Of a stretch of 64,000 nt of DNA, positions 48,095 through 58,445 are shown piece after piece. Position 1 is the first letter of the stretch; each line of letters starts with the position of its first letter. The DNA lies in assembly GCA_039707465.1 (NCBI GenBank), contig CM077648.1, positions 73,303,619 through 73,367,618 of the forward strand, given 5' to 3'. The DNA comes from Rhabdophis nuchalis (Eukaryota; Chordata; Lepidosauria; Squamata; Natricidae). The translations under genes and the position numbers were made by a program. Below the pieces are notes generated by a model. The model did no database searches. It was not told the origin of the DNA and saw only the letters and a program-made list of their open reading frames with translations.

Positions 48095-48620
48095 ACCCAT
48101 ATTTTTCAGAGTGTAAGATGCACCAGAATATAAGACGCACCCAGGTTTTGAAGAGGCAATTTTTTTAAAAAAAGTAGGTAGGTAGATAGAGGGATAGAGA
48201 GGGATGTGCTGGAGAAGGAAATCACTGACCACCTTTGGAACAAATCTTTGTTTCTGCAGGCACAGTACTTGAGCAACGTAATTCTCATCAATCACTCTAA
48301 CTAAACAGCTTTCTGAAAGGGAAAAAAAGTGTTTTTGCACTCTGCAAACCTCCCCAAAATGGCCCATTTGTTGTGAAAACAGGCTGTTTTTTGGTCAAAA
48401 AATTGCATGCATAGCCTTATGGAGGCTTATAGAGTGCTGCAGGGGGCTGGGGGTGGGCAAAAAACGCCCTGTTTTTTACTCATTTCTGTCCTCCCCAGCC
48501 CCCAGGAGCTCTCTAGAAGCCTCCATAAGGGTATGCGTGTGGCCATTTGGGCGGGGCTTCAGGAGGCAAAAAATGCTGTATTCCATGTATAAGACTTTCC
48601 AGATTTTCAGCCTCTTTTTA
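48095..48620. repeat. Unclassified interspersed repeat ('TATAAGACGCACC' type)
   Basis: ATATTTTTCAGAGTGTAAGA and AGAATATAAGACGCACCC at the left, and a diverged second block at the right (TTCCATGTATAAGACTTTCC) leading into CAGATTTTCAGCCTC. The spacer holds a GTAG/GATA fragment and a GC-richer middle. The end blocks are direct repeats. I recognise the motif as a widespread vertebrate repeat but cannot place it in a class. Confidence 0.45.
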
Positions 48621-50422
48621 AAGGAAAAAAATGCTTGGTATTTAGTTTTTGCAACTTAAAAGAATTAACAAAAAATTGATCTGAATCTTTTGTTAGGTAC
48701 CGTATGGTTTTTTTACCTCTTTCGCTAGTAGAAGATAATGAACTTTCTTTCTTCTAAAAGCTACCAAAGGTACATGAATCTTTTTAATAAGTCTTCTCTA
48801 AGACATGGGGAAGGATCTTGCTTCCTGAACATTGCTGTCTACTAAATGCATCACAGTTTTTGGATTAGTACACATTTATTCAACCAACAGATGGCATAAA
48901 CAGCTGTGCATGCGCATACGCGAAGAGATGGCGGTCTGCCTCTGAGCTCCGCGCGGGCCGCGGGGCTCTTTGGAAAAATAGGGATGCCGCCCGACCCTCT
49001 TTACCATCTCTGAGGGTCGGCCCCAGTAAGCGACCACCCTGGCTTACCATCGAGGCTTTGGACGGCCTCCCAGGGTGGGTTGACGGCCCAGAACGGGGGT
49101 TTTGCGGACCGGAAGGCACCGGTCAGCTGGAGGCGCTGGGCGTTTGGCTGATGTCGGGCTTGAAGAGCCCGCCGGGAGGAGTAAGCCGAAATCGCCGGGG
49201 GAATAAGCGGAGCATCGGAGGCCTGGCAGGAGGTTTGCTAGACGCTGGAGTGGTGGAGACCGGGTAGGAGGCTGGGCAGGAGGCTGGCCGGAAGGTCTGC
49301 CGGGGTGTGCCAAGCGTCGGAGGCCGAAGGACGTGAGAGGCCGGGATGCCAGAGACTGAGACGCCAGGCCAGACAGAAGGCCAGCTGGGACTGCCGAGTG
49401 CGGAGGGCCATGGGAGGCCGGGACGCGGAAGGCCGGGATGCCAGTCTGGGAGGGACAACTGGCGAGGACGACCTAGGCCCGATAGCAGCAGGGCTGCAGC
49501 CGAGATGACCCAGACTGGACTCCTTATTCGGCCGACTCCATTAAGGATTGCACTGGTGAGTGGAAAAATCGGAGGTCTAGCAGCTGGGAGCCGGGAGCTG
49601 GGAGGCCGCACAACAGCTGGGCCAAGGCCTAAGAAGATCCAGGCTGAGGCCCGCTCCCTACTGACTTACTGCCCTGTTTAAACCAACCTTAGCCAGGACC
49701 CATAAGGGGGCCGGGAGATCCTGCAAGGGGCCCGACAATGTACCATCTTTGGGCTGAGGCCTGAGGCTCTGGAAGAGTGGGACTGGACTGGATTTGCTAA
49801 GGCCACGCCTGTGATAGTGCACTTTATGTGATTATGTGCACTTTATGTGATTATTTATTGACCATCTTACCCAAGATTTCAACTTTTCTGTACCGGACTA
49901 TTGACTTACTGGAATTAATTAATTTTTAACACCTATTTAATATTTATTGAATATATATTTTAACATCTGTAATATTTATTTAATATTTATTCTAATCATC
50001 TAATCATCCTGTAACCAATTGATGCCCTGCCGTAAATGTGACCCGTTATATACTCAAGGGCAGACCTAATCCTACTGCGGGAGTCCCCCCTCTCGCAGGT
50101 TTGGCCCTCCACTCTTACGAGGGCCCACCTCGATGAGGGATATATTAATCCAGAGAGGTGGGCGAGGCGTAGTTTTAGGGGGTTTTTATCTAAATTTTTG
50201 ATTCGTATTTTAGGGGGTTCTAGGGCGGGGGGAGGGGCTAGTCAGGCTGAGAGAGGGACCAGTGCCAAGCCGGCGGGTGGAGTTAGCAAGGAAGTGAGGG
50301 GAGCCATTAAGGGGGGGGAGTAGCAATACTCCAGAAGAGGGTCTTTCTATTCTAACAGTCGTGGGGAGGGGTAGGTGCGAGGGTAGACAGAGATCTCATC
50401 ACCGGTTGGGAGACCGGGGCCG

Positions 50423-51826
50423 ATGGGTACGGTCATATGTCCCAACCCCCGCAATCTAGGTGGTCAGGACCAACAGAGCCAGGGCCTGAGACTGATGTTA
50501 TGCAATGCCAGGTCCGTTGTCAACAAAGCCCCCCTCATTAACGACTTGGTGTCGGAGGGGGAGCCGGACCTGGCAGGAATCACGGAGACCTGGCTGGGCC
50601 ACGAGGGAGGTCTTCCTCTCGTGGAAATGTGCCCGCCAGGTTACCGCGCATTTCATCAGTCACGGGCCCTAGGCAGGGGTGGTGGGGTAGCGGTCATTGT
50701 GAGGGAAGGTCTTGAGCCGAGAGAGACCACTGTACCACAGATAACCGATTGTGAATCCCTGTGCGTGAAGTGGGGCCCAGGGAGGCAGTTGGGCTTGCTG
50801 ATTGTATACCTGGCTCCTCGCTATGCATCAGCAGCCCTGCCCGAGCTCCTCGAGGTGATCGCCGAGATGGCAGTTGAGACCCCCAGACTGTTGGTCATGG
50901 GGGACTTTAACTTGCCATTGGTAGGGGAGACATCCGAGGTAGCGCGGGAGTTCATGGCCTCCATGATGGCCATGGACCTGACCCAAGTAATTCAGGGCCC
51001 CACACATGAGGGCGGACACACACTGGATCTCATCTTTGTCTCTGGACAGTGGAGGAGTGATCTGGGTGTAGGGGATTTAGTCATCACACCCCTGTCATGG
51101 TCAGATCACTCACTTCTCCGGCTCGACTTTCCAGCCGCTACGCCCCACCGCGGGGAGGCGGAACCGGAATGTCCAAGCTGGTTCCGCCCCAGGCGCCTGA
51201 TGGAACCTGATAGGTTCCAGACGGAGCTTGGGCCATTTCCTGTAGCCCTGACCCGCACCCGGATGGAGGACCTAGTGGCTGCATGGAATAATGCGGCCAC
51301 CGGGGCCTTGGACCGGGTTGCGCCTTTGCGGCCTCTCTTGCGGCAGCGAACCACCCAGGCTCCCTGGTTTACCGAGGAGCTGAGGGTGATGAAGCGCCAC
51401 AAGAGACGCCTAGAGAGCAGGTGGAGATCGTCACGCTCTGAATCTGACCGAACACAGGTGAGAGCCCATTTACGGACTTGCCTTGTGGCGTTAAGAGTGG
51501 CCAAGCGTCAATATTGTGCCACTCTTATTGCGTCCGCGGATAACCGCCCTGCCGCCCTGTTTGGGGTAACCCGCTCCCTCCTTCAACAGAGGCCACGGGA
51601 AACCCCTTTGCAGGGTAGAGCAGAGGAATTTGGGGAGTATCTGCAGGACAAAATCGCTCAGATTCGGAGCGAGTTGGTCTCCACTAGTGATCAGGAGGGC
51701 ACGTCGGAGGCGGGTCTTGAGGTTCCATTCTGGGAGGAGTTTGACTCTGTTACTTCCGACGATATGGACAGGTTGCGTAGGCGTGGTGGTGGCACAACAG
51801 TTTCCACGCCACTTGGAGGAAATTGA
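50423..51826 (+). pseudogene. LINE ORF2: endonuclease and start of RT
   Basis: 467 codons open. APE-type endonuclease motifs by residue: [12 protein letters not shown] about 24-35, ITETWL 53-58, GDFNLP 160-165, SDHS 237-240, in the order found in L2/CR1 proteins. After the endonuclease comes the linker to about residue 455, then sequence jumps in another frame to RQSGFRPGHSTETALV (near 51841), an RT block normally some 150 residues farther on. An internal deletion therefore joined the linker to the middle of RT near 51790-51835. The first ORF (ORF1) is not convincingly present. Confidence 0.85.
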
Positions 51827-51973
51827 TTATCTGGACCTGCGCCAGTCCGGCTTCCGGCCCGGCCACAGCACGGAGACAGCATTGGTCGCGTTGGTGGATG
51901 ATCTCTGGATGGCCAGAGATGGGGGTTGTTCCTCCATCCTGGTCCTATTAGACCTCTTGGCGGCTTTTGATAA

Positions 51974-52453
51974 TGTCAGCCTTCGCTTTGCTGCATGCTT
52001 GGCTGCCATAGAAACGGGGAGGGTGGGATTATGGGGTTAACTATGTGTTCTGGTGGAAGATGGTACGGGCCGGTGTTATCTCAAACCTAACGGTATCACA
52101 TTCCATTCTGATGATGATGTTGGACGTGAGGCCCACCTGATGCCCTGGAGGAATCTGCATTGGACACTGTTGTGGAAGGCATGGGTTATTGGGGTTGGCT
52201 TAAGCTTTGATATACACGCTTCGCGCCTAAACTAGTCACTTCCTGCTTGACCTTCGTTTGCTGTTCTTCTGTATTCAGTAAAAGTAACCTTAATCATCTT
52301 GAAACATGTTTAAGTGTGGTCTTTCTTGAGTATTCGAAGAAGCGAACCCTGACATTAAGCAGGAAGTGACTAGTTTAGGCGCGAAGCGTGTATATCAAAG
52401 CTTAAGCCAACCCCAATAACCCATGCCCTCCACAACAGTGTCCAATGCTGACA
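51974..52453 (+). mobile_element. Fold-back LTR element: LTR + PBS + inverted U3
   Basis: A diverged relative of the 31.8-kb chromovirus LTR (TGTCAG start, CTGACA at 52348-52354, 381 bp), followed by two T and the PBS (52357-52367). From the PBS on, 52357-52447 is the reverse complement of 52158-52248 in the same LTR with one mismatch in 91. The element ends CTGACA (52448-52453), the reverse complement of its own first six bases. Flanks GATAA (51969-51973) and GATAC (52454-52458) agree at 4 of 5, so it was apparently integrated as a unit into the LINE RT. The inverted arm lacks the inner 178 bp of U3. Confidence 0.88.
52357..52367 (+). promoter_or_regulatory. Self-priming PBS of the fold-back element
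   Basis: AAGCAGGAAGT is the exact complement of ACTTCCTGCTT (52238-52248) within the LTR. Relative to the 31.8-kb element both partners changed at two positions so that pairing is kept. It is also the precise start of the inverted arm. Confidence 0.85.
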
Positions 52454-53550
52454 GATACCATCGACCATGGTATCCTATTGCATCGACTGGAGGGGTTGGG
52501 GTGAGGGGCACCGTTTTGCGGTGGTTCTCCTCCTACCTCTCTGGTTGAATGCAATTTGTGTTGGCAGGGGGGCAGAGGTCGACCTCGAGGCCGCTCACTT
52601 GTGGGGTGCCACAAGGGTCGGTCCTCTCGCCTCTCCTGTTCAATGCATATATGAAGCCGCTGGGCGAGATCATACGTGGGTTTGGGGTAGATTAGCATCT
52701 GTACGTGGATGACACCCAGTTGTACATCTCTACCCCAAACCACCCCAACGATGCCGTCGAAGTGATGTCCCGATGTCTGGAAGCCGTACGGATCTGGATG
52801 GGAAGTAACAGACTCAAGCTCAACCCGTCCAAGACTGAGTGGCTGTGGCTACCGGCGCCCCAGTTCAACCAGTTGATTCCATCACTGGCCATTGGGGGCG
52901 AACATCTGGCCCCCGTGGATCGGGTACGCAATTTGGGCGTCCTTCTAGATGCCCGGCTGTCAATGGATGACCATGTGACAGCCGTGGCAAGGGGGGCGTT
53001 TCACCAGGTTCGCCTGGTGCGCCAATTGCGTCCCCTATTGGACCGGGACGCCCTTCGCACAGTCACTCATGCACTTGTGACGTCCCGTCTAGACTACTGC
53101 AACGCTCTCTACATGGGGCTCCCCTTGAGATGCACCCGAAGGCTGCAGTTGGTTCAGAATGCGGCCGCGCAGGCAGTTTCGGGAGTTTCTAGATACTCCC
53201 ACGTAACACCTCTCCTGCGCGGGCTGCACTGGCTGCCTGTGGCTTTTCGGGTGCGTTTCAAGGTGTTGATTATCATCTTCAAAGCGCTCCATGGCACAGG
53301 ACCTAGTTATTTGCGGGATCGTATCCTGCCCCATACATCCCTTCGGCCGATTCGCTCACACAGAGAGGGACTTCTCCGGGTGCCATCCACCAGGCTGTGC
53401 CAGCGGGCGACACCCAGGGGAAGGGCCTTCTCTGTGGCGGGCCCGACCCTCTGGAATGACCTTCCCCCTGACATTAGAATGACCACGGATCTCCGCTCCT
53501 TCCGCCAGAAACTCAAAACCCACTTGTTTCATCTGGCCAGCCTGGCCTAA
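52454..53550 (+). pseudogene. LINE ORF2: RT second half and C-terminal domain
   Basis: Picks up at the target duplication with TIDHGILLHRLEGLG, then has frameshifts up to the catalytic YVDD (52702-52713). From there to the TAA at 53548-53550 it is open: WLWLPAP, NLGVLLD, LVTSRLDYCNALYMGLPL, LHWLPV, IIIFKALHGTGPSYL, LWNDLPPDI. This last part is the domain repeated in all other LINE tails of the window. Confidence 0.88.
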
Positions 53551-53760
53551 TTCCAGCTTTCCCACCTCAGTCTGTATTTTTAAATTTTGTGATTTGGTTT
53601 TAAGATTAAGTTTTTAATTTTTATAAATTTGTACAGGGGATTATTTAATTCGATTTTAGTTTTATGTATTATTGATTGTAATGGTTTTAATTTCTACCTG
53701 TACACCGCCCCGAGTCCCTCCGGGGAGAGGGGGCAGTCTAGAAGTCCAATAAATAAATAA

Positions 53761-54086
53761 ATAAATATCTAGAGGAAAACAGCAAGAGGCACCTCCCTAC
53801 ATTGTTGAGATAAAATACTAAATATTACAATTCATGGCACACAATTTCACTGCTATTAGACCCCCACTATGAGATTTGTTCATTGCTCAAATCAAATTCC
53901 AGTAAATGTATATTTGAAATATTGAAGCCATGCTAAGATAACCTTTTATTTAGATAGCAGACATGACTGTTGAAAGCAGAACCAGCAATAACAAGGGTCT
54001 TAGCGGGGTATAAAAAAGTGAAGATGGTGACATGGCCATGGGATTGAAGCCTTTGTTTATATGTGTCTCATGTTGATTACGCATGC
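53761..54086. other. Intergenic DNA, nothing recognised
   Basis: Short AT-rich stretch between the LINE tail and the next MITE. Confidence 0.5.
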
Positions 54087-54094
54087 CTCTACAG

Positions 54095-54206
54095 CAGGGG
54101 TTCCCAAACTTGGCAACTTGAAGACTTGTGGATTTCAACTCCACAAGTCTGAATTCTGGGAGTTGAAGTCCACAAGTCTTCAAGTTTCCAAGTTTGGGAA
54201 CCCCTG
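54095..54206. mobile_element. Palindromic hAT-like MITE, 112 bp
   Basis: Nearly a complete palindrome: starts CAGGGGTTCCCAAACTTGG and ends with its complement; the middle pairs a CCACAAGTC-type arm on both sides. Exact 8-bp duplication CTCTACAG (54087-54094 and 54207-54214). Confidence 0.9.
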
Positions 54207-54214
54207 CTCTACAG

Positions 54215-55547
54215 CATCAACGTTGAACTTTGGATTTGATCCATTTGGATATATTGCCCTAAGGACTAGGTTGGGACCTTGCACATTTTGATAAATTCTG
54301 ATACTTGAAAGTATCTTTTTTTTTAATAAGGTCATCTGTTGACACACACACACCCCAAAAAAAATTAATGAAGCTGCAGATGCCTGGCTTTGCAGCTGCT
54401 ACTATTGTCCTTTCAGTGGCATCGCTCAGATGAAGAAGGGGGAGGAGGAGGAGTACCAAGCCCACTTTACTCATTAGAGAGATTGCCCAACACCTGATTG
54501 GCTGCTTCTGAACTATATTAGGTATGTGTAAAAAATAGATCAGGAGTCTTGTCCAATCAATAGTAACTCTTTGCCGTCTGAACTATATTTAGCAACACAA
54601 AGAACAGCCATTTAACCATGGGCAGCACTGGGCAGGAAGCAGAGCCATATAAAAAATCTCTCAGATACCAGATGATGCAAGGCAGAAAGGCAAGGACAAA
54701 TGCAATTTACAGAAAATGTTCTTCAACTGGCCTTCTGCATAAGTTCATTTTTATGTCTATAATTATGCTTAGCATGTTTTGAAAGAAGAATAAAATAAAT
54801 AAGTATTATAATAATGGTGTTATTTCTCAAAGCCATTACACACAAGAGCTACATCTGAAATAAGGTTAAAATATTTACATTTAAACAGTTTATTTATATA
54901 GCATTAGTTTGTTCTACTGAATATACAAAAATGAGATATCTCCTAATGAAAGAGATGATTCATAAAGAAAATTATAAACAATACATCATCTACTTCTGTG
55001 ACTCTGAAATGACATTAGTATTAGCAGAATGGGTTTGTAGAAAGACACTGCATGCCTTTTATCCAGAGATAAAATTCTGTACAGAAATTGCCAGAGTGAT
55101 TTGGAAGTTTGTTTTCACTAATTTTTCTCTCCACTAAAAAGTTTGTTTCAAGGTCAGTTACAAATAGAACTAGGATTCAACTTTCACCTGCCACAGGCAC
55201 AAACCATGGAGGCTGCTGTGGAAAAATAGCTTCCTGCTTGTAATAAATTACATCCATGTAAAAAGGTGGTGGGAAGATATTTTCCCAAGCATTTTGCCCG
55301 ACATTTATTGAAAAAAGTTATCCACAAAATTTATCTTTGGAAAAAAATACTTATGTTTTGCATAGACGCCATTTTTATACTTAGCAAATCATAATCAAGG
55401 AGAAGGTTGGCGAGAACAGCCCAAGTCTCTGAAAAGTATTTGACTTGTTCATTACTGGAAGTTAGGAGCACAGCTATTATTTTCATTGTTGAGCTAAAAA
55501 TTTGTGTGTGCAATTCAAGGTATTAGTCTGTGAGAGTCTCTGTATAC
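54215..55547. other. Intergenic DNA, nothing recognised
   Basis: Short CA run near 54343. No gene or transposon recognised. Confidence 0.5.
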
Positions 55548-57047
55548 ACAGTGATGCCGTTGAAGTGATGACCCATGTTTGGAAGCAGTGCGGGTCTGGA
55601 TGGGGAGTAACAAACTTCGGCTCAACCCGTCCAAGACCGAGTGGCTGTGGTTTCCAGCGCCCCGGCACAGCCAGCTGACTCCAACGCTGGCCATCGGGGG
55701 CAAGTCACTAGCCCCCGTGGAGAGGGCCGTGGAGAGGGCCTCCTGGATTCACGGCTCTCCTTGGACAACCATATGACGGCCGTGACCAGGGGGGCTTTTT
55801 ACCAGGTCCGCCTGGTACGCCAGTTGCGCCCTTTCCTCAACCAGGACGCACTACGCACAGTCACTCAAGCACTCTTTACGTCCCGCCTAGACTATTGTAA
55901 TGCTCTCTACGTGGGGCTCCCCTTGAGGTGCACCCGGAGGCTCCAATTGGTCCAGAATGCGGCCACGCGGGGGATTTTGGGAGCCTCACGATGCTCCCAC
56001 GTAACACCTCTCCTGCGCGAGCTGCACTGGCTGCCGGTGGCTTTCTGGGTGCACTTCAAGGTGCTGGTCACCATCTTTAAAACGCTCCATGGCACAGGGC
56101 CTAGTTATTTGTGGGACCATCTCCTACCGCATACCTCCCTTCGACCGGTCCGCTCCCACAGGGAGGGCCTCCTCAGGGTGCAGTCTGCCGGTCAATGCTG
56201 GTGGGCGGCGCCCAGGGGGAGGGCCTTCTCTGTGGCAGGCCCGGCCCTCCGGAATGACCTACCCCCCGAACTTCGTACCATCACGGACCTTCGCCTTTTT
56301 CGCCGTTCACTGAAAACCAGTGGTGGGTTTCTGCAGGCTCGCACCTACTCACGAGAGCCGGTTGGTGAAATTTAGAGAACCGGTGAGAGGGGGTTCCACC
56401 GGCATACCTGGAAGTAAATCTGGCCCACCGCTGCCAGTGACCCAACGGGAAGGAAAGGAAAGGAAAGGAAAGGAAAGGAAGGAAGGAAGGAAGGAAGGAA
56501 GGAAGGAAGGAAGGAAGGAAGGAAGGAAGGAAGGAAGGAAGGAAGGAAGGAAGAATTTATCATCACAATTGAGTCCAAAATTTTGGTTGCTAAGCAAGAG
56601 CGTTGTTAAATGAGTTTCACCACATTTTAAAAGGTGGCCACTCCCACCCTGTCACATGACTGCCAAGCCATGGCCACAAAATAGGCCACACCTACAGAGT
56701 AGGTTCTAAAAAAATTTGAAACCCACCACTGCTGAAAACACACTTCTTTCACCTAGCTGGCCTAGCTTAGAGCTTAGATTTTAGATTTTAGCTTAGACTT
56801 TAGCCTAGATTTTAGACTAGAAATAATTTAACTGTATTTGGTAGGGGATTTTAAAAGTTTTTAGTTATATTATAGTTATATTATATTATATTATTAGTTA
56901 TATAGCACAGGCTAGTTAATTTAATTTCATTTTAACACTGTATTGTATTTATTGTATTGTTTTATATTTGCCTGTGAGCCGCCCTGAGTCCCTTCGGGGA
57001 GATAGGGCGGGATATAAATCCAAATAAACTGTAAACTGTAAACCGAG
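55548..57047 (+). mobile_element. L2/CR1-type LINE 3' part, split by a hAT element
   Basis: Starts in the RT/C-terminal linker (GGAAGCAGTGCGGGTCTGGA region) and runs through LFTSRLDYCNALYVGLPL, ELHWLPV and LRNDLPPEL, with a small disruption near 55725 that changes frame. It is interrupted at 56318-56731 and resumes with the end of the C-terminal domain, an AT-rich 3'UTR with TAGATTTTAGCTTAGA-like repetition, the GC hairpin (56978-57010) and a short AAATAAA tail. Confidence 0.88.
56318..56731. mobile_element. hAT-type MITE with a (GGAA)n core, inside the LINE
   Basis: Inverted ends CAGTGGTGGGTTTC and GAAACCCACCACTG with an exact 8-bp duplication CTGAAAAC (56310-56317 and 56732-56739). It splits an identifiable LINE codon series. 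The interior carries GGAA repeats (about 56450-56551) and a block also found after the GGAA array at 25.45 kb. Confidence 0.92.
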
Positions 57048-57151
57048 GCACACAGAGACTAAATGTATAGTTGTCTGTGGATTTCATAGATCGCCAGTTT
57101 CATATATATTCCTCACATGTTTTATCCAGTATATTAGATCCTGCTCTAGAC

Positions 57152-57278
57152 CAGGGGTCTCCAACCTTTGCAACTTTAAGTCTGAAGGACTTCAGCTCCC
57201 AGAATTCTCCAGCCAGCTTCTCCCATTCTGGGAGCTGAAGTCCTTCAGACTTAAAGTTGCAAAGGTTGGAGACCCCTG
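57152..57278. mobile_element. Palindromic hAT-like MITE, 127 bp
   Basis: Starts CAGGGGTCTCCAACCTTTGC and ends with its exact complement; arms of about 50 bp pair almost perfectly around a short CCAGCCAGC centre. Flanks CTCTAGAC and CTCTAGAG agree at 7 of 8. Confidence 0.9.
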
Positions 57279-57353
57279 CTCTAGAGTGTTACCTGCCTAA
57301 TGTTTGGTGAAACTCCTTGCTATCTACTGAAGAAATTGGGTTACACCAAAAGA

Positions 57354-57402
57354 TCTGGGTCCTCTGCGGAGAAGGGCGGGATATAAATGTAAATAAATAA
57401 AT
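57354..57402 (+). mobile_element. Minimal LINE tail (3' tip only)
   Basis: About 50 bases matching the LINE terminus: GGAGAAGGGCGGGATATAAA followed by an AAATA tail. An extremely 5'-truncated insertion. Confidence 0.6.
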
Positions 57403-57554
57403 CTACCTAGACAATACTGAAGATATACAGATGCCAGGGTCCATAGGGACATATGCAATACAGCACTTTCTTTTCATTTTTTTCCTTCGGAAGACATTTG
57501 CAATACACTTTTTTTTTCTGTGTCAGAAGCACCAAAGTGCTAACCTGGCAAAAG

Positions 57555-57797
57555 GATTTGCCAGTGACATTATCATTGTCCAGGGGGATGCCCAAAGGGG
57601 GTCTCCTTTCATGAGCCTGTGAAGGTGCCCACCTAAATGGTACCCATTCATCTACTCATGGTTGCCGACTTTTGAAAGGTGGGGTTGGCAGGAGCTGGAA
57701 TGTGTGATCGGAGCTCACCCTGCCCTGCAGCAGCAATCGGTCTCAAACTCAAGTCTGCCAATCAGCAGCCCAGCATTCTAACCATGTGAGTCACCAT
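57555..57797 (-). mobile_element. tRNA-derived SINE, third type, antisense
   Basis: On the minus strand, from 57797, TGACTCACATGGTTAGAATG resembles box A and GTTTGAGACC box B, followed by a body ending near GGGCATCCCCCTGGACAATG. The body differs from the other SINEs of the window. Confidence 0.6.
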
Positions 57798-58205
57798 ATT
57801 TTGCAATATGCTTGGATAGTTTGGTAAATGTTTTTTTTTTCTCTACTTCATGCTAGTTGCCAATTTGTTGATTTTCTTTAAATGTATTATACAGTAAACT
57901 TTTTTGAGTCAATTCCTAGATTAAATGTTTTTAAAAGAAGAAGAGAATGCCAGAAATGATAAGGTGAAGTAACAGTTTCGGTATCACTAGAACCTCTTCA
58001 TTCCCATGTCTCCTTTTAGGATGCATTGTATTCAACAAATGGGTACCCGATTATCTTTAGCACCATCACTTCCAAATGTATTAAACAGAGCATCAGTCGT
58101 GTCCTTTACAGGATTAGATGGTGACCATGTCATGTTCCTTCTCCTTAACTGAACCAAAGGAGAATTTCTGGGTTGCCTTCTCCACTCACTCCAGTTTCCT
58201 TGGCC

Positions 58206-58437
58206 CAGGGGTGAAATTTAGCAGGTTCTGACAGGTTCTGGAGAACCAGTAGTGGAAATTTTGAGTAGTTCGGAAAACCAGCAAATACCATCTCTGGCTG
58301 GCTCCAGAGTGGGGTGGGTATGGACATTTTGCAATAGCTTTCTCCCAGGGGTGGGGAGGGAATGGAGATTTTCCCCTGCCACAACCACCAAGCCATGCCC
58401 ACAGAACCAGTAGTAAAAAAATTGAACTTCACCACTG
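58206..58437. mobile_element. hAT-type MITE, 232 bp
   Basis: Ends CAGGGGTGAAATTTAGC and TTGAACTTCACCACTG are imperfect inverted repeats. Flanks CCTTGGCC (58198-58205) and CTTTGGCC (58438-58445) agree at 7 of 8. Confidence 0.8.
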
Positions 58438-58445
58438 CTTTGGCC

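Larger units (their letters stand above)
48890..53760 (+). mobile_element. L2/CR1-type LINE, long copy with deletion and insertion
   Basis: GC- and CpG-rich 5' region (about 48890-50420) starting around a GAGATGGCGG motif, which fits a LINE internal promoter with a YY1-like site. Then ORF2 with endonuclease (50423-51790), a deletion removing the first RT blocks, an LTR-derived insertion (51974-52453), the rest of RT with YVDD at 52702-52713, an intact C-terminal domain to 53550, 3'UTR, GC hairpin (53703-53737) and an AAATA tail. This is the only copy in the window that keeps a 5' region. The 5' boundary is approximate. Confidence 0.85.

Noticed and set aside
50030..50070. Cys-containing short peptide upstream of the LINE endonuclease as ORF1 zinc finger
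   Set aside because: Only about 15 codons with two Cys before a stop; too little to call ORF1.
56349..56613. Lys/Glu/Gly repeat frame on plus strand and Pro/Ser/Phe frame on minus strand
   Set aside because: Both are read-outs of the (GGAA)n array in a hAT MITE.
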